Origin: Franconibacter helveticus LMG 23732
GTDB lineage: Bacteria; Pseudomonadota; Gammaproteobacteria; Enterobacterales; Enterobacteriaceae
Length of the DNA stretch: 64,000 bases
Assembly (NCBI RefSeq): GCF_000463115.2
Contig: NZ_AWFX01000042.1
Span: forward strand, 378,342 to 442,341
Reading direction: 5' to 3'
The first letter of the stretch is position 1; each line of letters opens with the position of its first letter. The notes under the pieces were generated by a model, which searched no databases, was not told where the DNA came from, and saw only the letters and a list, made by a program, of their open reading frames with translations. Below, piece by piece: positions 18,075-27,194 of this stretch. Both the position numbers and the translations under genes were made by a program.

Positions 18075-18863
18075 ATGGAAACCACGCCGCTTTCCGGCCC
18101 AAAAGCGCTGGGCGCTTTTTTACGCACCCAGCGGGAAAATACGCCGCCTGCGCTGCTCGGCATGCCCGTTACGGCTCGCCGCCGCACCCGCGGCCTGCGC
18201 CGTGAAGAAGTGGCCCAGCTAAGCGGCATCAGCACGACCTGGTATACCTGGATTGAACAAGGGCGGGATATCACCGTCTCCGCGCAGACGCTTTCAAACA
18301 TTGCGACGGCGCTGAAAATGAAACCCGCCGAAAGGCACTATCTTTTCCGCCTGGCGCTGCAAAACGACCCGCTCGACGAGCCGGTGCCGCTGGTTGAAGA
18401 GGCGGTGCTGGCGGCGGTCAATCAGGTTTCAGGCCCCTGTTATCTGCTGGATTTAACCTGGAATATGCTGGCGTGGAACCCGCAGGCGCAGGCGCTGTTC
18501 AGCGGCTGGCTGGATAAAGACGCGCAGCCGAACATGATGCGGTTTATGTTTCTTCATCCGCTGGCGCAGCAGCTGGTGCTGGACTGGGAGACGCGCGCCA
18601 GCCGCATCGTCGCGGAACTGCGGGCCGACGCCATGCACTACCCGCATGATGAAGCGCTTAACCTTTTCGTAGAACAGATGACGCAGGAAAGCGCGACCTT
18701 TCGCGGCTTCTGGCAGCGCCAGCAGGTGATTGCGCGTGAAGGCGGCGAACGCCTTTTTCAGCATGAGCAGCAAGGACGGGTCGCTTATCGGCAGGTTAGC
18801 TGGCAGCTTGCCAGCAACCGTACGCTGAAAATGATCATGCTGCTGCCGGAAGCGACAGACTGA
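18075..18863 (+). CDS. XRE-type regulator with MmyB-like ligand domain
   Basis: 262 residues from ATG 18075, with GGGAG upstream. The N-terminal helix-turn-helix (about 10-80) carries RRRTRGLRREEVAQLSGIS and WYTWIEQGRDI, the signature of the MmyB-like family. Residues 100-255 form the MmyB ligand-binding (PAS-like) domain that holds a fatty acid in described members. Placement opposite yafE suggests it controls that methyltransferase, a common arrangement in this family. A short hairpin (18864-18881) follows the stop. Confidence 0.87.
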   Translation: METTPLSGPKALGAFLRTQRENTPPALLGMPVTARRRTRGLRREEVAQLSGISTTWYTWIEQGRDITVSAQTLSNIATALKMKPAERHYLFRLALQNDPLDEPVPLVEEAVLAAVNQVSGPCYLLDLTWNMLAWNPQAQALFSGWLDKDAQPNMMRFMFLHPLAQQLVLDWETRASRIVAELRADAMHYPHDEALNLFVEQMTQESATFRGFWQRQQVIAREGGERLFQHEQQGRVAYRQVSWQLASNRTLKMIMLLPEATD

Positions 18864-18881
18864 GGCCTGAAAAATCAGGCC
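18864..18881 (+). terminator. Short hairpin after the XRE regulator
   Basis: GGCCTGA-AAAA-TCAGGCC directly after the stop codon. The stem is 7 bp and no T-run follows, so this is a weak candidate. Confidence 0.3.
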
Positions 18882-19055
18882 GGGCCGGTCTCCTGTGGCG
18901 GCAATGCGAAAACGCAACCGGCGCGGGGCTGAGACCGCGCAAAAAGGCTTTACCTATGACCGCCGCCGTTCGGACGTCGCCATCTTCCACCACAATGCCG
19001 GCAGGCAGAGATCCGGCACCTGGCGCTTACGCGCGACGGCAGGTTTTTAACGGCG

Positions 19056-19082
19056 ACAAAAAAGGCGCCCGCAGGCGCCTTT
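19056..19082 (-). terminator. Rho-independent terminator of the PQQ dehydrogenase gene
   Basis: Read on the minus strand: AAAGGCGCC, TGCG loop, GGCGCCTTT continuing into a T-run of six. It begins 13 bp after the dehydrogenase stop codon. Stem, loop and T-run all fit. Confidence 0.85.
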
Positions 19083-19095
19083 ACAACGTGAACCG

Positions 19096-21456
19096 TTATT
19101 TCAGCCGGAAAGCGACAACGCTGTCGCCCGCTTTGGTGCCAAGCGAACCGTGACCGCCTGCGGCAATCACCACGTACTGCTTGCCGTCTTTGCCCATAAA
19201 GGTGGACGGCGTGGCCTGCGCCCCGGCGGAAAGCTCGGTTTGCCACAGCAATTCGCCGGTGGTGCTGTCGTAAGCGCGGAAGAAGTTATCCGCCGTCGCG
19301 CCGTGGAACACCAGGTCGCCCGCCGTCAGCAGCGGTCCGCCGTGCGCTACCATCCCCATCGGGAAGCCAATCGGGAAGCGGCCCGGCAGGAACGTGGTAT
19401 TAAGGTTTTTGGTGGTACCGACGCGGCGCAGCCACTCGGTTTTACCGGTTTTCAGATCAACGCCCGCCAGGCGTCCCCACGGCGGTGCAATGCACGGGAT
19501 CCCTAAGCCTGAAGCAAGCTGCTGGATGTGGATCGCGTAATCGCCGTTAAAGTTTTCGTTCCAGTAAGGCTGGCCGTCTTTGGTGAACATACGCTCGGTA
19601 GCCGTTTGCGGCGTGCGTTTGATCAGCGTGTATTTGTAAGCCAGACGCACCGGCGAAGCGACAAGCAGCTGGCGCTCCGGGTCAATGGCGACAGAGCCCC
19701 AGTTAAAGACGCCGATATTGCCCGGGAAAATAATCGCGCCCTGCTCCGTCGCAGGCGTCCACGGGTTGCCGTCGTAGCGCAGCTTTTTAAAATCGAGTCG
19801 GCAGGCCATCTGGTCAAACGGCGTAATGCCCCACATCGATTTTTCGGTCAGCGGCTGCGGGATAAAGTTCAGGCTGGAAACCGGCTGCGTCGGCGCGAAT
19901 TTTTCGCCCGGCACGCCGCCCTGGGTGGATACCGGGGCTTCATTTACCGGGTAGACCGGCTCGCCAGTCAGACGGTTAAGCACAAACAGGTTGCCGGTTT
20001 TGGTCGGCAGGATCACCACAGGCTGTTTTTTGCCCTGGTAGTCGATATCGAGCAGCGAAGGCTGAGACGGGTTATCGCGGTCCCACAGATCGTGGCGGGA
20101 GCTCTGGTAGCGCCATTTGAAAGCGCCCGTGTTGAGATCCAGCGCCACGAGGGCATCGCGGAATTTTTCCGTATTGCTGGCAGGGTCGCGCTTTATGCCC
20201 AGCTCATCCGGCGAGGCGTTGCCGAACGGCACATAAACCAGGCCGTTTTTCAGATCGGCGCTGAGGGTGCCCCAGGCGACAGGCGTATCGTACGGGTAGT
20301 TTTTATCCGCGGCGACAGGCTGGGTCTCTTGCGGGTTAGCCGGATCGAAATTCCAGACCAGACGGCCGGTTACCGCGTCATAAGCGCGGATAACGCCCGA
20401 CGGGTTGCCGCTGTTAAAGCCGTTATCCATCACCGAGCCGCCGACGATAACCAGCTTGCCGGCCACCAGCGGCGCAGCGGTTTGCATCAGCGCGTGCGGA
20501 CGAACGTCGCCCATATTGGCATGCAGGTCAACCACGCCGTTATTGCCAAAATCGGCGCACGGCTTGCCGGTGTCGGCATCCAGCGCCACCAGTTGCGCAT
20601 CGGTCGTGGCGTTAAAAATGCGCTTGCGGCAGATAGCCGGCTGCGTGCCGTTTTGCGCCGCAGCGTCAGCGACGCTTTCATAGTAGCTCACGCCGCGACA
20701 GGTCTGATGCTGTTGCAGGTAAGAGCGGTCTTTGGCAGGCGTGTGCTTCCACTTCACCTTGCCCGTTTCCGGGTCGAGCGCGTGCACTTCGTTATGCGGC
20801 GTACAGAAATAGAGCATGCCGTTGGCTTTGAGCGGCGTGGCTTCGAAGGTGTACTCCGTCGCATCGTCGCCTTCTCGTAAATCGCCGGTGTGGTAAGTCC
20901 AGGCGATCTCCAGATCTTTTACGTTATCGCGGGTGATTTGCTTAAGAGAGGAGAAACGCAGGCCGTTGGTGGTGCCGCCGTAGGCGCTCCAGTCGTTGCC
21001 GGCGACGTCGGCGGCAGAAGCCGTTCTCTCATTGGCGACAGTGCCTTCCTGCGGGATAGGGTCATAGAAGCAAAGCCCTGCTACCAGCGCAATCATCACC
21101 GCAACGGTAGTGCCGAGGAAAGGATGGAAGCGGCGCTGGCGGTTCGTCAGCGCGCGCACGCTCCAGGGGAGCGCGAGCCACAGGCCGATGACGCCGAAAA
21201 GGTCGCCGCGCGGGATCCACTGCCACTTATCAAAACCCGCTTCATAGATTATCCAGGCAAGCGTAATCCACATCAGCACGGCATAAAAAGAGAGCGCGCT
21301 GCGTTTGTTTTTAAACAGTAAAAAGGCGGTAATGAGCAGCCCCACCGCCATCAGCGCATAGAAAGGGCTGCCGCCTGCGAGCAGGAGCTGTCCTCCCATA
21401 TAAAGCAAAGCGAGCCCGACCAGGGCGATCGCGATGCCAGAAATTTTGTTAATCAT
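19096..21456 (-). CDS. Membrane-bound PQQ-dependent glucose/quinate/shikimate family dehydrogenase (Gcd-like)
   Basis: 786 residues (E. coli Gcd 796). Five N-terminal transmembrane helices (about residues 5-130) anchor a periplasmic eight-bladed propeller that binds pyrroloquinoline quinone and passes electrons to ubiquinone. The active-site region is present: HDLWDRD with Asp461 (cf. D466 of Gcd) and PTKTGN with Lys486 (cf. K493). It should oxidise glucose to gluconolactone, but quinate and shikimate dehydrogenases share the fold and the sequence is diverged from Gcd, so I give no symbol. No pqq biosynthesis genes are in the window. A 17-bp palindrome lies upstream. Confidence 0.87.
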   Translation of the reverse strand: MINKISGIAIALVGLALLYMGGQLLLAGGSPFYALMAVGLLITAFLLFKNKRSALSFYAVLMWITLAWIIYEAGFDKWQWIPRGDLFGVIGLWLALPWSVRALTNRQRRFHPFLGTTVAVMIALVAGLCFYDPIPQEGTVANERTASAADVAGNDWSAYGGTTNGLRFSSLKQITRDNVKDLEIAWTYHTGDLREGDDATEYTFEATPLKANGMLYFCTPHNEVHALDPETGKVKWKHTPAKDRSYLQQHQTCRGVSYYESVADAAAQNGTQPAICRKRIFNATTDAQLVALDADTGKPCADFGNNGVVDLHANMGDVRPHALMQTAAPLVAGKLVIVGGSVMDNGFNSGNPSGVIRAYDAVTGRLVWNFDPANPQETQPVAADKNYPYDTPVAWGTLSADLKNGLVYVPFGNASPDELGIKRDPASNTEKFRDALVALDLNTGAFKWRYQSSRHDLWDRDNPSQPSLLDIDYQGKKQPVVILPTKTGNLFVLNRLTGEPVYPVNEAPVSTQGGVPGEKFAPTQPVSSLNFIPQPLTEKSMWGITPFDQMACRLDFKKLRYDGNPWTPATEQGAIIFPGNIGVFNWGSVAIDPERQLLVASPVRLAYKYTLIKRTPQTATERMFTKDGQPYWNENFNGDYAIHIQQLASGLGIPCIAPPWGRLAGVDLKTGKTEWLRRVGTTKNLNTTFLPGRFPIGFPMGMVAHGGPLLTAGDLVFHGATADNFFRAYDSTTGELLWQTELSAGAQATPSTFMGKDGKQYVVIAAGGHGSLGTKAGDSVVAFRLK

Positions 21457-21503
21457 ACCTCTCCCTAATGAATGAAAAAAATTACATAAATTTTACAAAA
21501 TTT

Positions 21504-21520
21504 ACGTATCTATGATACGT
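21504..21520. promoter_or_regulatory. Perfect palindrome upstream of the PQQ dehydrogenase gene
   Basis: ACGTATC-TAT-GATACGT, 7-bp arms with a 3-bp spacer, 48 bp before the start codon in an A+T-rich stretch. This is a likely operator for an unidentified regulator. It does not resemble the LacI operators at 26.2 kb. Confidence 0.45.
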
Positions 21521-21623
21521 CCATCACAAATCAGTTAAAATTGGAATTCTGCTGTTGGGTTAGCAATTTGTGCGGCAATACGTTTTGTATTTGGTAAAAC
21601 GACGGTTTGAATATAAGCGGGCA

Positions 21624-21649
21624 CAAAAAAAGCCAGTCTAAGACTGGCT
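21624..21649 (-). terminator. Rho-independent terminator of the LacI-family gene
   Basis: Minus strand: AGCCAGTC, TTA loop, GACTGGCT followed by seven T, 19 bp after the LacI stop codon. It closes the catabolic operon that begins at 26217. Confidence 0.88.
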
Positions 21650-21667
21650 GAAGGAAGAGAAGCGGCG

Positions 21668-22648
21668 TCAGGTGCTGGCGCGCACGATAAGCTGCCACGC
21701 CATCATTACCCGCTCTGTCGGCGCGTGCGGGTTATCCATTTTTTGCAGCAGCAGGCTGAACGCCTTACGGCCAATATCGCGTGATGGCTGGGCGATGGTG
21801 GTCAGCGGCGGCGAAACCATTTCAGCAAGCTCCGTGCCGTCGAAACCCGCCACCGCGATATCCTGCGGCACGCGAAGCCCCGCCTGCCGGACCGCGGCCA
21901 TGGCGCCCGCCGCCAGCGTGTCAGAAACCGCAAACACCGCGTCAGGGCGCGCCTGCGCCTGCAAAAGTTTTTCCATCGCCTGCTTGCCGGCGCTGAAGCT
22001 CAGCGCGCTGGCATAGGTTATCGCCTGCCACGCCAGACCATGGTTTTCCAGCTCCCGCAGATACCCTTGCTGGCGCAACTGGGCATATTTGTAGCTGAGA
22101 TCGTGATTAATAAGCGCAACGCGCTGACGCCCGCTTTCAACCAGGTAACGCACCAGTTCGCGGGAGGCGTCGATATCGTTGATGCCGACGCAGGAGATAT
22201 CTCCCGCATCGGCGTATTCAGCGCACTGTACCCAAGGCGTGTCGCCAATTAACTGGGTCAGCTCAGGCAAGGTGGTAAAGGCGTCCATGGTGATAACGCC
22301 GTCGACGATTTTCCCGGAGAGCAGTTGCAGGCTGGAGCGGGAGCGTTTGATATCGGAGCCGGAATTGCACAGCAGGATGCGGTAGCCCTGCTGTTCCGCC
22401 TGCTCTTCAATCCCTTTCACCAGCTCTGCGCAAAAGGGGTTGGTGATGTCGGAAACCAGCACCAGCACCATCGAACTGCGCGCGGTACGGAGCTGTCGGG
22501 CCAGCAGATTAGGTTGATAGTTACTGGCTTTGATCGCCTGGAGGACTTTCTCGCGGTTCTTTTCCTTTACGGTGTCGCTGTTGTTGAGAACGCGTGACAC
22601 TGTAGCGACCGAAACCCCCGCCAGCCGGGCGATCTTTTGAATGGACAT
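21668..22648 (-). CDS. LacI family transcriptional repressor
   Basis: 326 residues. The helix-turn-helix and hinge (residues 2-57) read IQKIARLAGVSVATVSRVLN, the classic LacI/GalR signature. Residues 60-326 form the sugar-binding periplasmic-protein-like domain with VLVLVSDITNPFCAELV. It is the last gene of an apparent operon with a Gfo/Idh dehydrogenase, a TIM-barrel protein and an NHS permease, 100 bp after the dehydrogenase. The twin GTAATCGATTAC palindromes before the permease are its probable operators, giving substrate-induced control. Confidence 0.9.
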   Translation of the reverse strand: MSIQKIARLAGVSVATVSRVLNNSDTVKEKNREKVLQAIKASNYQPNLLARQLRTARSSMVLVLVSDITNPFCAELVKGIEEQAEQQGYRILLCNSGSDIKRSRSSLQLLSGKIVDGVITMDAFTTLPELTQLIGDTPWVQCAEYADAGDISCVGINDIDASRELVRYLVESGRQRVALINHDLSYKYAQLRQQGYLRELENHGLAWQAITYASALSFSAGKQAMEKLLQAQARPDAVFAVSDTLAAGAMAAVRQAGLRVPQDIAVAGFDGTELAEMVSPPLTTIAQPSRDIGRKAFSLLLQKMDNPHAPTERVMMAWQLIVRAST

Positions 22649-22748
22649 GGTGGTAATGCTTCCAGAGAAAATCAGTAAGTCAGCAGGCTACCATAAATTA
22701 CGGCGCGACAATAAGTTAGCCCGGCGGCCAGGCGCGCCGGGCCGACGT

Positions 22749-23900
22749 TCAGTACGCGACCTTCACCCAGCGCTGCTGCTGATGGCTGCGCATAATCGCC
22801 TCCACTACCGCCATCACCTGCGCCCCGTCGTGAAACGTCGCAAAGTTCGCTTCGCCCCGGGCTGGCATCCGCCCTGCCTCTACCGCCTGGTAAAAAGCCT
22901 GCATCATGGCGCGAAACGCATCCGGCCAGCCTTCGATATGGCCGCCCGGGAAGCGCGCCCGCGCCGCGACCGCTTTGTTCAGCAAAGCAGGATCGTCAGA
23001 GAGAAGCTGGTTGGGCTGATGGCGATGCCCCACCCACATCTGCTGCGGCACTTCCTGGTCCCATGCCAGCGAGGCTGCGCTGCCGTTCACCTCCAGGCTA
23101 AGACGGTTCTTGCGACCCGCCGCCACCTGCGACACGCTGAAGCTGCCTTTTGTGCCATCGTCAAAACGCAACAGCACAAAGCCCAGATCTTCCGTCGTCA
23201 CTGGCTTTTCTTCATAGCGCGCTTCCTGCTGCCCTGCGCCGAAGGTCGTTGTTGCCTGCGCGTTTTTCTTGCGGGTCGGCCAGACGATAGCGAGGTCCGC
23301 CATCACCTCGACAATTTTACGCCCGGTAATGAACTGCACGGTGTCGCACCAGTGCGAACCGATATCCGCAACGGTGCGCGACGCGCCGCCCTTGCCGGCT
23401 TCCACCCGCCAGTTGTAGTCCGTTTCCTCCAGCATCCAGTCCTGTAAATAGCTGCCCTGCGCCGAGAAAAGGCGGCCAATTTCGCCGTTTCGCACCATGC
23501 TCGCCGCCTGCTGCACCATGGCGAACTGGCGGTAGACGAAGCTGACGCCGTGCGCCACGCCCGCCAGTTCGGCCAGTTGCACCAGCTCCTGCGCCTCTTC
23601 CACGGTAATGCAGAGCGGTTTTTCCGAGAAAACATGCTTACCCGCCTGGATAATCTGGCGGTTGATCGCCGCATGCAGATGGTTTGGCGTGCAGTTATGC
23701 ACCGCATGCAGTCCGGGATGTTGCAGAAACGCCGCCACGTCGCTGTAGGCATGGGGAACATGAAGCTGCGCCGCATGCGCCTGCGCGCTCGCCGGGTTTG
23801 AATCGCAGAGGGCGACCACCGAGACGTTGCCGAGGCGGCGGAGCGCCTCAATATGCGCCGGGCCGATAAAACCGGCGCCGATAATACCGACGTTGATCAT
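22749..23900 (-). CDS. Gfo/Idh/MocA family oxidoreductase
   Basis: 383 residues. The N-terminal Rossmann domain (1-120) has [18 protein letters not shown] for NAD(P) and [15 protein letters not shown] with the conserved EKP lysine. The C-terminal alpha/beta domain carries [11 protein letters not shown] with the catalytic His region. Such enzymes oxidise or reduce sugar hydroxyls or interconvert keto-glycosides. AAAGGAGG precedes the ATG, which overlaps the stop of the TIM-barrel gene (ATGA). Its coupling to an epimerase-like protein suggests they act on the same cyclic polyol, sugar or glycoside. Confidence 0.87.
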   Translation of the reverse strand: MINVGIIGAGFIGPAHIEALRRLGNVSVVALCDSNPASAQAHAAQLHVPHAYSDVAAFLQHPGLHAVHNCTPNHLHAAINRQIIQAGKHVFSEKPLCITVEEAQELVQLAELAGVAHGVSFVYRQFAMVQQAASMVRNGEIGRLFSAQGSYLQDWMLEETDYNWRVEAGKGGASRTVADIGSHWCDTVQFITGRKIVEVMADLAIVWPTRKKNAQATTTFGAGQQEARYEEKPVTTEDLGFVLLRFDDGTKGSFSVSQVAAGRKNRLSLEVNGSAASLAWDQEVPQQMWVGHRHQPNQLLSDDPALLNKAVAARARFPGGHIEGWPDAFRAMMQAFYQAVEAGRMPARGEANFATFHDGAQVMAVVEAIMRSHQQQRWVKVAY

Positions 23901-24967
23901 CTCACGCCTCCTTTATCCAGCCCGAGCTGCGCGCGCACCCGCTCTTCATCCCCTGCCTGCGCCGCAAAATCATCAAAGGCGCGATCGGCCACGGGAATGA
24001 TATGGCGGCGGATAAATTCCGCCCCTTCGCGCGCGCCGGTGGCGGCATCTTTCAGGCAGCACTCCCATTCCAGCACCGCCCAGCCGTCGTAGTCGTACTG
24101 CGCAAGCTTGCTGAAAAGGGTTTTGAAATCAATCTGCCCGTCGCCCGGCGAACGAAAGCGGCCTGCCCGGTCAATCCAGCGCTGATAGCCGCCATAGACC
24201 CCGCTGCGGCCATTGGGCAGATATTCCGCATCCTTTACGTGAAACGCCTTGATACGCTGGTGGTAGATATCAACAAACTGCGAATAATCAATATGCTGCA
24301 AGTGTAAGTGGCTGGGATCAAACAGAATGCTGGCGCGCGGATGGTGCGCAACGCCTTCCAGGAAACGTTCAAACGTCACGCCGTCATGTAAATCTTCCCC
24401 CGGATGAATTTCATAACAAAGATCCACGCCGTGCTCGTCAAAGCAGTCGAGGATGGGCCGCCAGCGGCGGGCCAGTTCGGCGAAGGCTTCGCTTAACAAC
24501 TGCGGGTTATGCGGCGGCCAGGGATAGACGTAAGGCCAGGCCAGCGAGCCGGAAAAGGTCGCGTGCGCCCGAAGCCCCAGCTTTTGCGAGGCCGCCGCCG
24601 CCTCTTGCAACCGCCCGATAGCCCACTGCGTGCGGCTGGCGCTGTTTCCCCGCACCGCGGACGGCGCAAAGTTATCAAAGGCGATGTCGTGGGCCGGGTG
24701 CACCGCCACCAGCTGCCCCTCCAGATGGGTGGAGAGCTCACTGATGACAAGCCCATGCTGCGCAAGCTTACCCGCCACTTCATCACAATAGGTCTGGCTC
24801 GCTGCCGCCTGGCTCAGGTCAAAAATAGCCGGGTGGTTGCAGGGAAGCTGCAACGCTTTATAGCCGAGTTCAGCCGCCCATGCCGCCAGCCCCTCAAGCG
24901 TAGTAAATGGCGCCTGCGCGCCAATAAACTGCGCAAGAAAAATGCCCGGTCCTTTTATTGTTTTCAA
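23897..24967 (-). CDS. Sugar phosphate isomerase/epimerase-like TIM-barrel protein
   Basis: 356 residues from TTG 24967. This start is chosen because a perfect AGGAGG lies 5 bp upstream, whereas the upstream in-frame TTG at 24991 overlaps the permease stop and has no such site. The AP-endonuclease-2-like TIM barrel shows the metal ligands of the family: Glu in CYEIHPGED, Asp in LFDPSHL, His in FHVKDAE, and Glu in VLEWEC. Relatives include IolE, xylose-isomerase-like epimerases and the YcjR-type keto-glycoside enzymes. It is coupled to the Gfo/Idh gene on one side and follows the permease by 20 bp. Confidence 0.85.
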   Translation of the reverse strand: MKTIKGPGIFLAQFIGAQAPFTTLEGLAAWAAELGYKALQLPCNHPAIFDLSQAAASQTYCDEVAGKLAQHGLVISELSTHLEGQLVAVHPAHDIAFDNFAPSAVRGNSASRTQWAIGRLQEAAAASQKLGLRAHATFSGSLAWPYVYPWPPHNPQLLSEAFAELARRWRPILDCFDEHGVDLCYEIHPGEDLHDGVTFERFLEGVAHHPRASILFDPSHLHLQHIDYSQFVDIYHQRIKAFHVKDAEYLPNGRSGVYGGYQRWIDRAGRFRSPGDGQIDFKTLFSKLAQYDYDGWAVLEWECCLKDAATGAREGAEFIRRHIIPVADRAFDDFAAQAGDEERVRAQLGLDKGGVR

Positions 24968-24987
24968 AACCACCTCCTGAAGCAGGA

Positions 24988-26217
24988 TCAATCCCGATAT
25001 TTAAAGGTAAAGAAGAAGAGAACGGCGATAGCGGCGGCGGCAATCGCCGGGATCCACCAGAACAGCGCCCAGTTTTCTGCGGTCGCCTGCCCCGCCACCA
25101 GATTGTTGTAGAGCGCGCCGGAAATTTGCGAGCCGAGCAGCATGCCGATGCCGTAGGTGAACATCACCACCATGCTCTGCGCCTGGCCTTTAACCTGCTC
25201 GCCCGCCACGCGGTCGGTATAGATAAAGCCCACCACGAAGAAGAAGTCGTAACAGATGCCGTGCAGCAGGATGCCGAGCAGGATCAGCGTGCGCGTCTCA
25301 TCACCCATGCCCATGGCGAACAGCGCATAGCGCACAAACCAGGCGAACATGCCAATCAGCAGCATGTACTTCACGCCGAGACGGCGAAACAGCAGCGGGA
25401 TCACCAGCATGAAGAAGATTTCCGACATCTGGCCGAAGGACATCAGCGTGCTGACATTCTCCACGCCCGCATCGGCAAGCCAGGAAGCGGTAAAGGCATA
25501 ATAGGTTCCCAGCGGAACGGAAATGAGCGTGGCGCAGAGCGCGAAGATGAAAAAGTGGCGGATCTTCATCAGCGCGAAAGCGTCGGCGCAAAACATATCG
25601 CGCACTTTAAACGGCAGCCCTTTTGCCGGCGCGGGGGTATGCGGCAGCGTCAGGCTGTAAATGGCGAGAATGACGGAACAGACGGCGGCGAGCGAAAAAA
25701 TGGTCACGCTTGCGGCAATGCCGGTAAAGCCGATAAACACGCCTGCGGCGATCCAGCCGATGGTGCCGAACACGCGCACCACCGGAAAGCTCTTCTCGCT
25801 GTTCGCGAGGCTATGAAAGGCGATGTTATTGGTCAGCGCCAGCGTCGGCATGTAGCAGAGCGTGTAGCCAAACAGCAGCGCTATCAGCAGCACGCCGTTC
25901 TGGGCGACCATCGCCTGCGGCACAAACCACAAAATCACCGCGCCCATCAGGTGCATCACTGCCAGCACTTTTTGCGACGGGAAAAAGCGGTCCACCAGCA
26001 TTCCCAGTACAAAAGGCGAAAGGATCGAGGCGATAGGCCCGGCGGAGAACGCATCGCCAATCAGCAGCGACATGTTGTGCTGAGTCATGACCAGTCCCAG
26101 GGTGACGGACCAGCTTCCCCAGATAAAAAACTGTATGAACATCATTAAAGACAACTGCGGGACCAGCATGCGATGGGTCATCACCGCGTTTTTAGTGCTT
26201 TGCGTTGCAGTCACCAT
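24988..26217 (-). CDS. MFS permease of the nucleoside:H+ symporter (NHS) type
   Basis: 409 residues, twelve helices. The N-terminal FIQFFIWGSWSVTLG and the later VRVFGTIGWIAAG and MPTLALTNNIAFHS are family signatures shared with NupG and XapB. In this context (Gfo/Idh plus TIM-barrel enzyme plus LacI repressor) the cargo is more likely a sugar, cyclitol or glycoside than a nucleoside. It is the first gene of the operon. GAGG lies 6 bp before ATG 26217, and two LacI-type operators lie just upstream. Confidence 0.87.
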   Translation of the reverse strand: MVTATQSTKNAVMTHRMLVPQLSLMMFIQFFIWGSWSVTLGLVMTQHNMSLLIGDAFSAGPIASILSPFVLGMLVDRFFPSQKVLAVMHLMGAVILWFVPQAMVAQNGVLLIALLFGYTLCYMPTLALTNNIAFHSLANSEKSFPVVRVFGTIGWIAAGVFIGFTGIAASVTIFSLAAVCSVILAIYSLTLPHTPAPAKGLPFKVRDMFCADAFALMKIRHFFIFALCATLISVPLGTYYAFTASWLADAGVENVSTLMSFGQMSEIFFMLVIPLLFRRLGVKYMLLIGMFAWFVRYALFAMGMGDETRTLILLGILLHGICYDFFFVVGFIYTDRVAGEQVKGQAQSMVVMFTYGIGMLLGSQISGALYNNLVAGQATAENWALFWWIPAIAAAAIAVLFFFTFKYRD

Positions 26218-26236
26218 AAAAGCCTCACAGAGGAAA

Positions 26237-26248
26237 GTAATCGATTAC
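26237..26248. promoter_or_regulatory. LacI-type operator, proximal copy
   Basis: GTAATCGATTAC, a perfect 12-bp palindrome with the central CG typical of LacI/GalR operators, 20 bp upstream of the permease start codon. Confidence 0.8.
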
Positions 26249-26264
26249 AAAACCATTGCACGGT

Positions 26265-26284
26265 AAAAGTAATCGATTACTTTT
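26265..26284. promoter_or_regulatory. LacI-type operator, distal copy
   Basis: AAAAGTAATCGATTACTTTT, a perfect 20-bp palindrome holding the same 12-bp core. Its centre is 32 bp from the centre of the proximal copy, about three helical turns, so two dimers could bind on the same face. Confidence 0.82.
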
Positions 26285-26561
26285 AACCCCGTCGTCGCTT
26301 TGATCACAATTTTTAAACATCGTCAAAAGCGTTGTTGTCAGGCCGCGACGGCACGCACACTGGCCGCAAAAACGCGGCTGCGACAAAACGAGGCGTGAAT
26401 AAAAGCGACAGACTATCCAGGCGAGCGTTGCAACATAAGGGCGCCCCTGCCTCCTTAAAAAGGCGGCTTTTCTCTGCCAGGCACGCTGTTAAACTGGCCG
26501 GAATTAACAACGCCGGCAGGCCAGCCGGCTCATTTTCATATAACCAAAAGAGCAAAAAGAA

Positions 26562-27116
26562 ATGCAAAAAAAAGGGCTATGGGGAACGCTTTCAGAATAT
26601 CTGGTTTCGGTATTGTGCTTTGGGTTGCTGGTTTATTTAGACGTTAACGTGGTGGCGCTATGGCGGTCAGAATGCAACCTGGATGAAAGAGCGTATCTGG
26701 TTATTTTTTTCATGAACCTTATGCTTCTGATGGTCATGTTACTCCCTTTAATCAGTCATTATGTGGGTAAAATCAACAACGAAAAATTAAGCGCTTTTCT
26801 GGGGCTATCCCCTGGAGATGAAAAAATTACTTATCTCGTTTTTTACGACTTCCTGAGCGGTCTGGCGCTTTCCGCTTTTTATCTTTCGGTGCTCATCTAT
26901 ACCCTTAAGGGGGTATTTGAGGCTACCGGCTGGTTTATCACCGGTTTATATCTGGTGGTCATGTATATTATTTGCATCTATTTAGGCGTAATGGCGCTGA
27001 TTAAATTTATCTGGACCTTCAGGAAATTAAATAAAGTGGCGTATGGCATTGTGGCGTTAACGGCATCCGCCATTACGCTATCCATTATCGATGTCGCCAT
27101 GAAGATGGTTTCATGA
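26562..27116 (+). CDS. Unrecognised four- to five-helix membrane protein
   Basis: 184 residues. I do not recognise a family. Hydrophobic segments lie at about 12-30, 47-67, 92-114, 122-147 and 160-180, so it is probably an inner-membrane protein. A short charged stretch (NNEKLSAFLGLSPGDEKIT) lies between helices 2 and 3. The start ATGCAAAAAAAG follows an A-rich AAAAAG ribosome-site-like tract. Codon composition is A+T-richer than its neighbours, hinting at transfer. It stands alone between the LacI operon and a convergent small gene. Confidence 0.65.
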   Translation: MQKKGLWGTLSEYLVSVLCFGLLVYLDVNVVALWRSECNLDERAYLVIFFMNLMLLMVMLLPLISHYVGKINNEKLSAFLGLSPGDEKITYLVFYDFLSGLALSAFYLSVLIYTLKGVFEATGWFITGLYLVVMYIICIYLGVMALIKFIWTFRKLNKVAYGIVALTASAITLSIIDVAMKMVS

Positions 27117-27168
27117 TGTCTCAGCAATAACCCGAATGGCCTGTCTGGCATGCGGATCAGCGTGATGA

Positions 27169-27187
27169 GCCGGGATCGCGTCCCGGC
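27169..27187. terminator. Hairpin between convergent small genes
   Basis: GCCGGGA-TCGCG-TCCCGGC, a 7-bp GC-rich stem 8 bp before the stop of the minus-strand gene and 52 bp after the plus-strand stop. It has no T-run, so this is a weak candidate. Confidence 0.35.
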
Positions 27188-27194
27188 ATAAGCT

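Larger units (their letters stand above)
26218..26561. other. 344-bp intergenic region with operon promoter and start region of membrane gene
   Basis: The left 70 bp hold two palindromic operators. The remainder (26285-26561) is the upstream region of the membrane protein at 26562. It contains no ORF that I accept and no terminator. Confidence 0.5.

Noticed and set aside
19528-20880. 450-codon plus-strand frame inside the PQQ dehydrogenase gene
   Set aside because: Arg/Gln/His-rich antisense of a high-GC gene with complete PQQ motifs on the other strand; no ribosome site or known domain.
26237-26284. The two GTAATCGATTAC palindromes as mobile-element ends
   Set aside because: Spacing, position before the permease and the LacI gene in the same operon fit operators much better; there is no transposase.
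26313-26567. 84-codon minus-strand frame before the membrane protein gene
   Set aside because: No ribosome site or family; lies in the upstream region of a better-supported gene.
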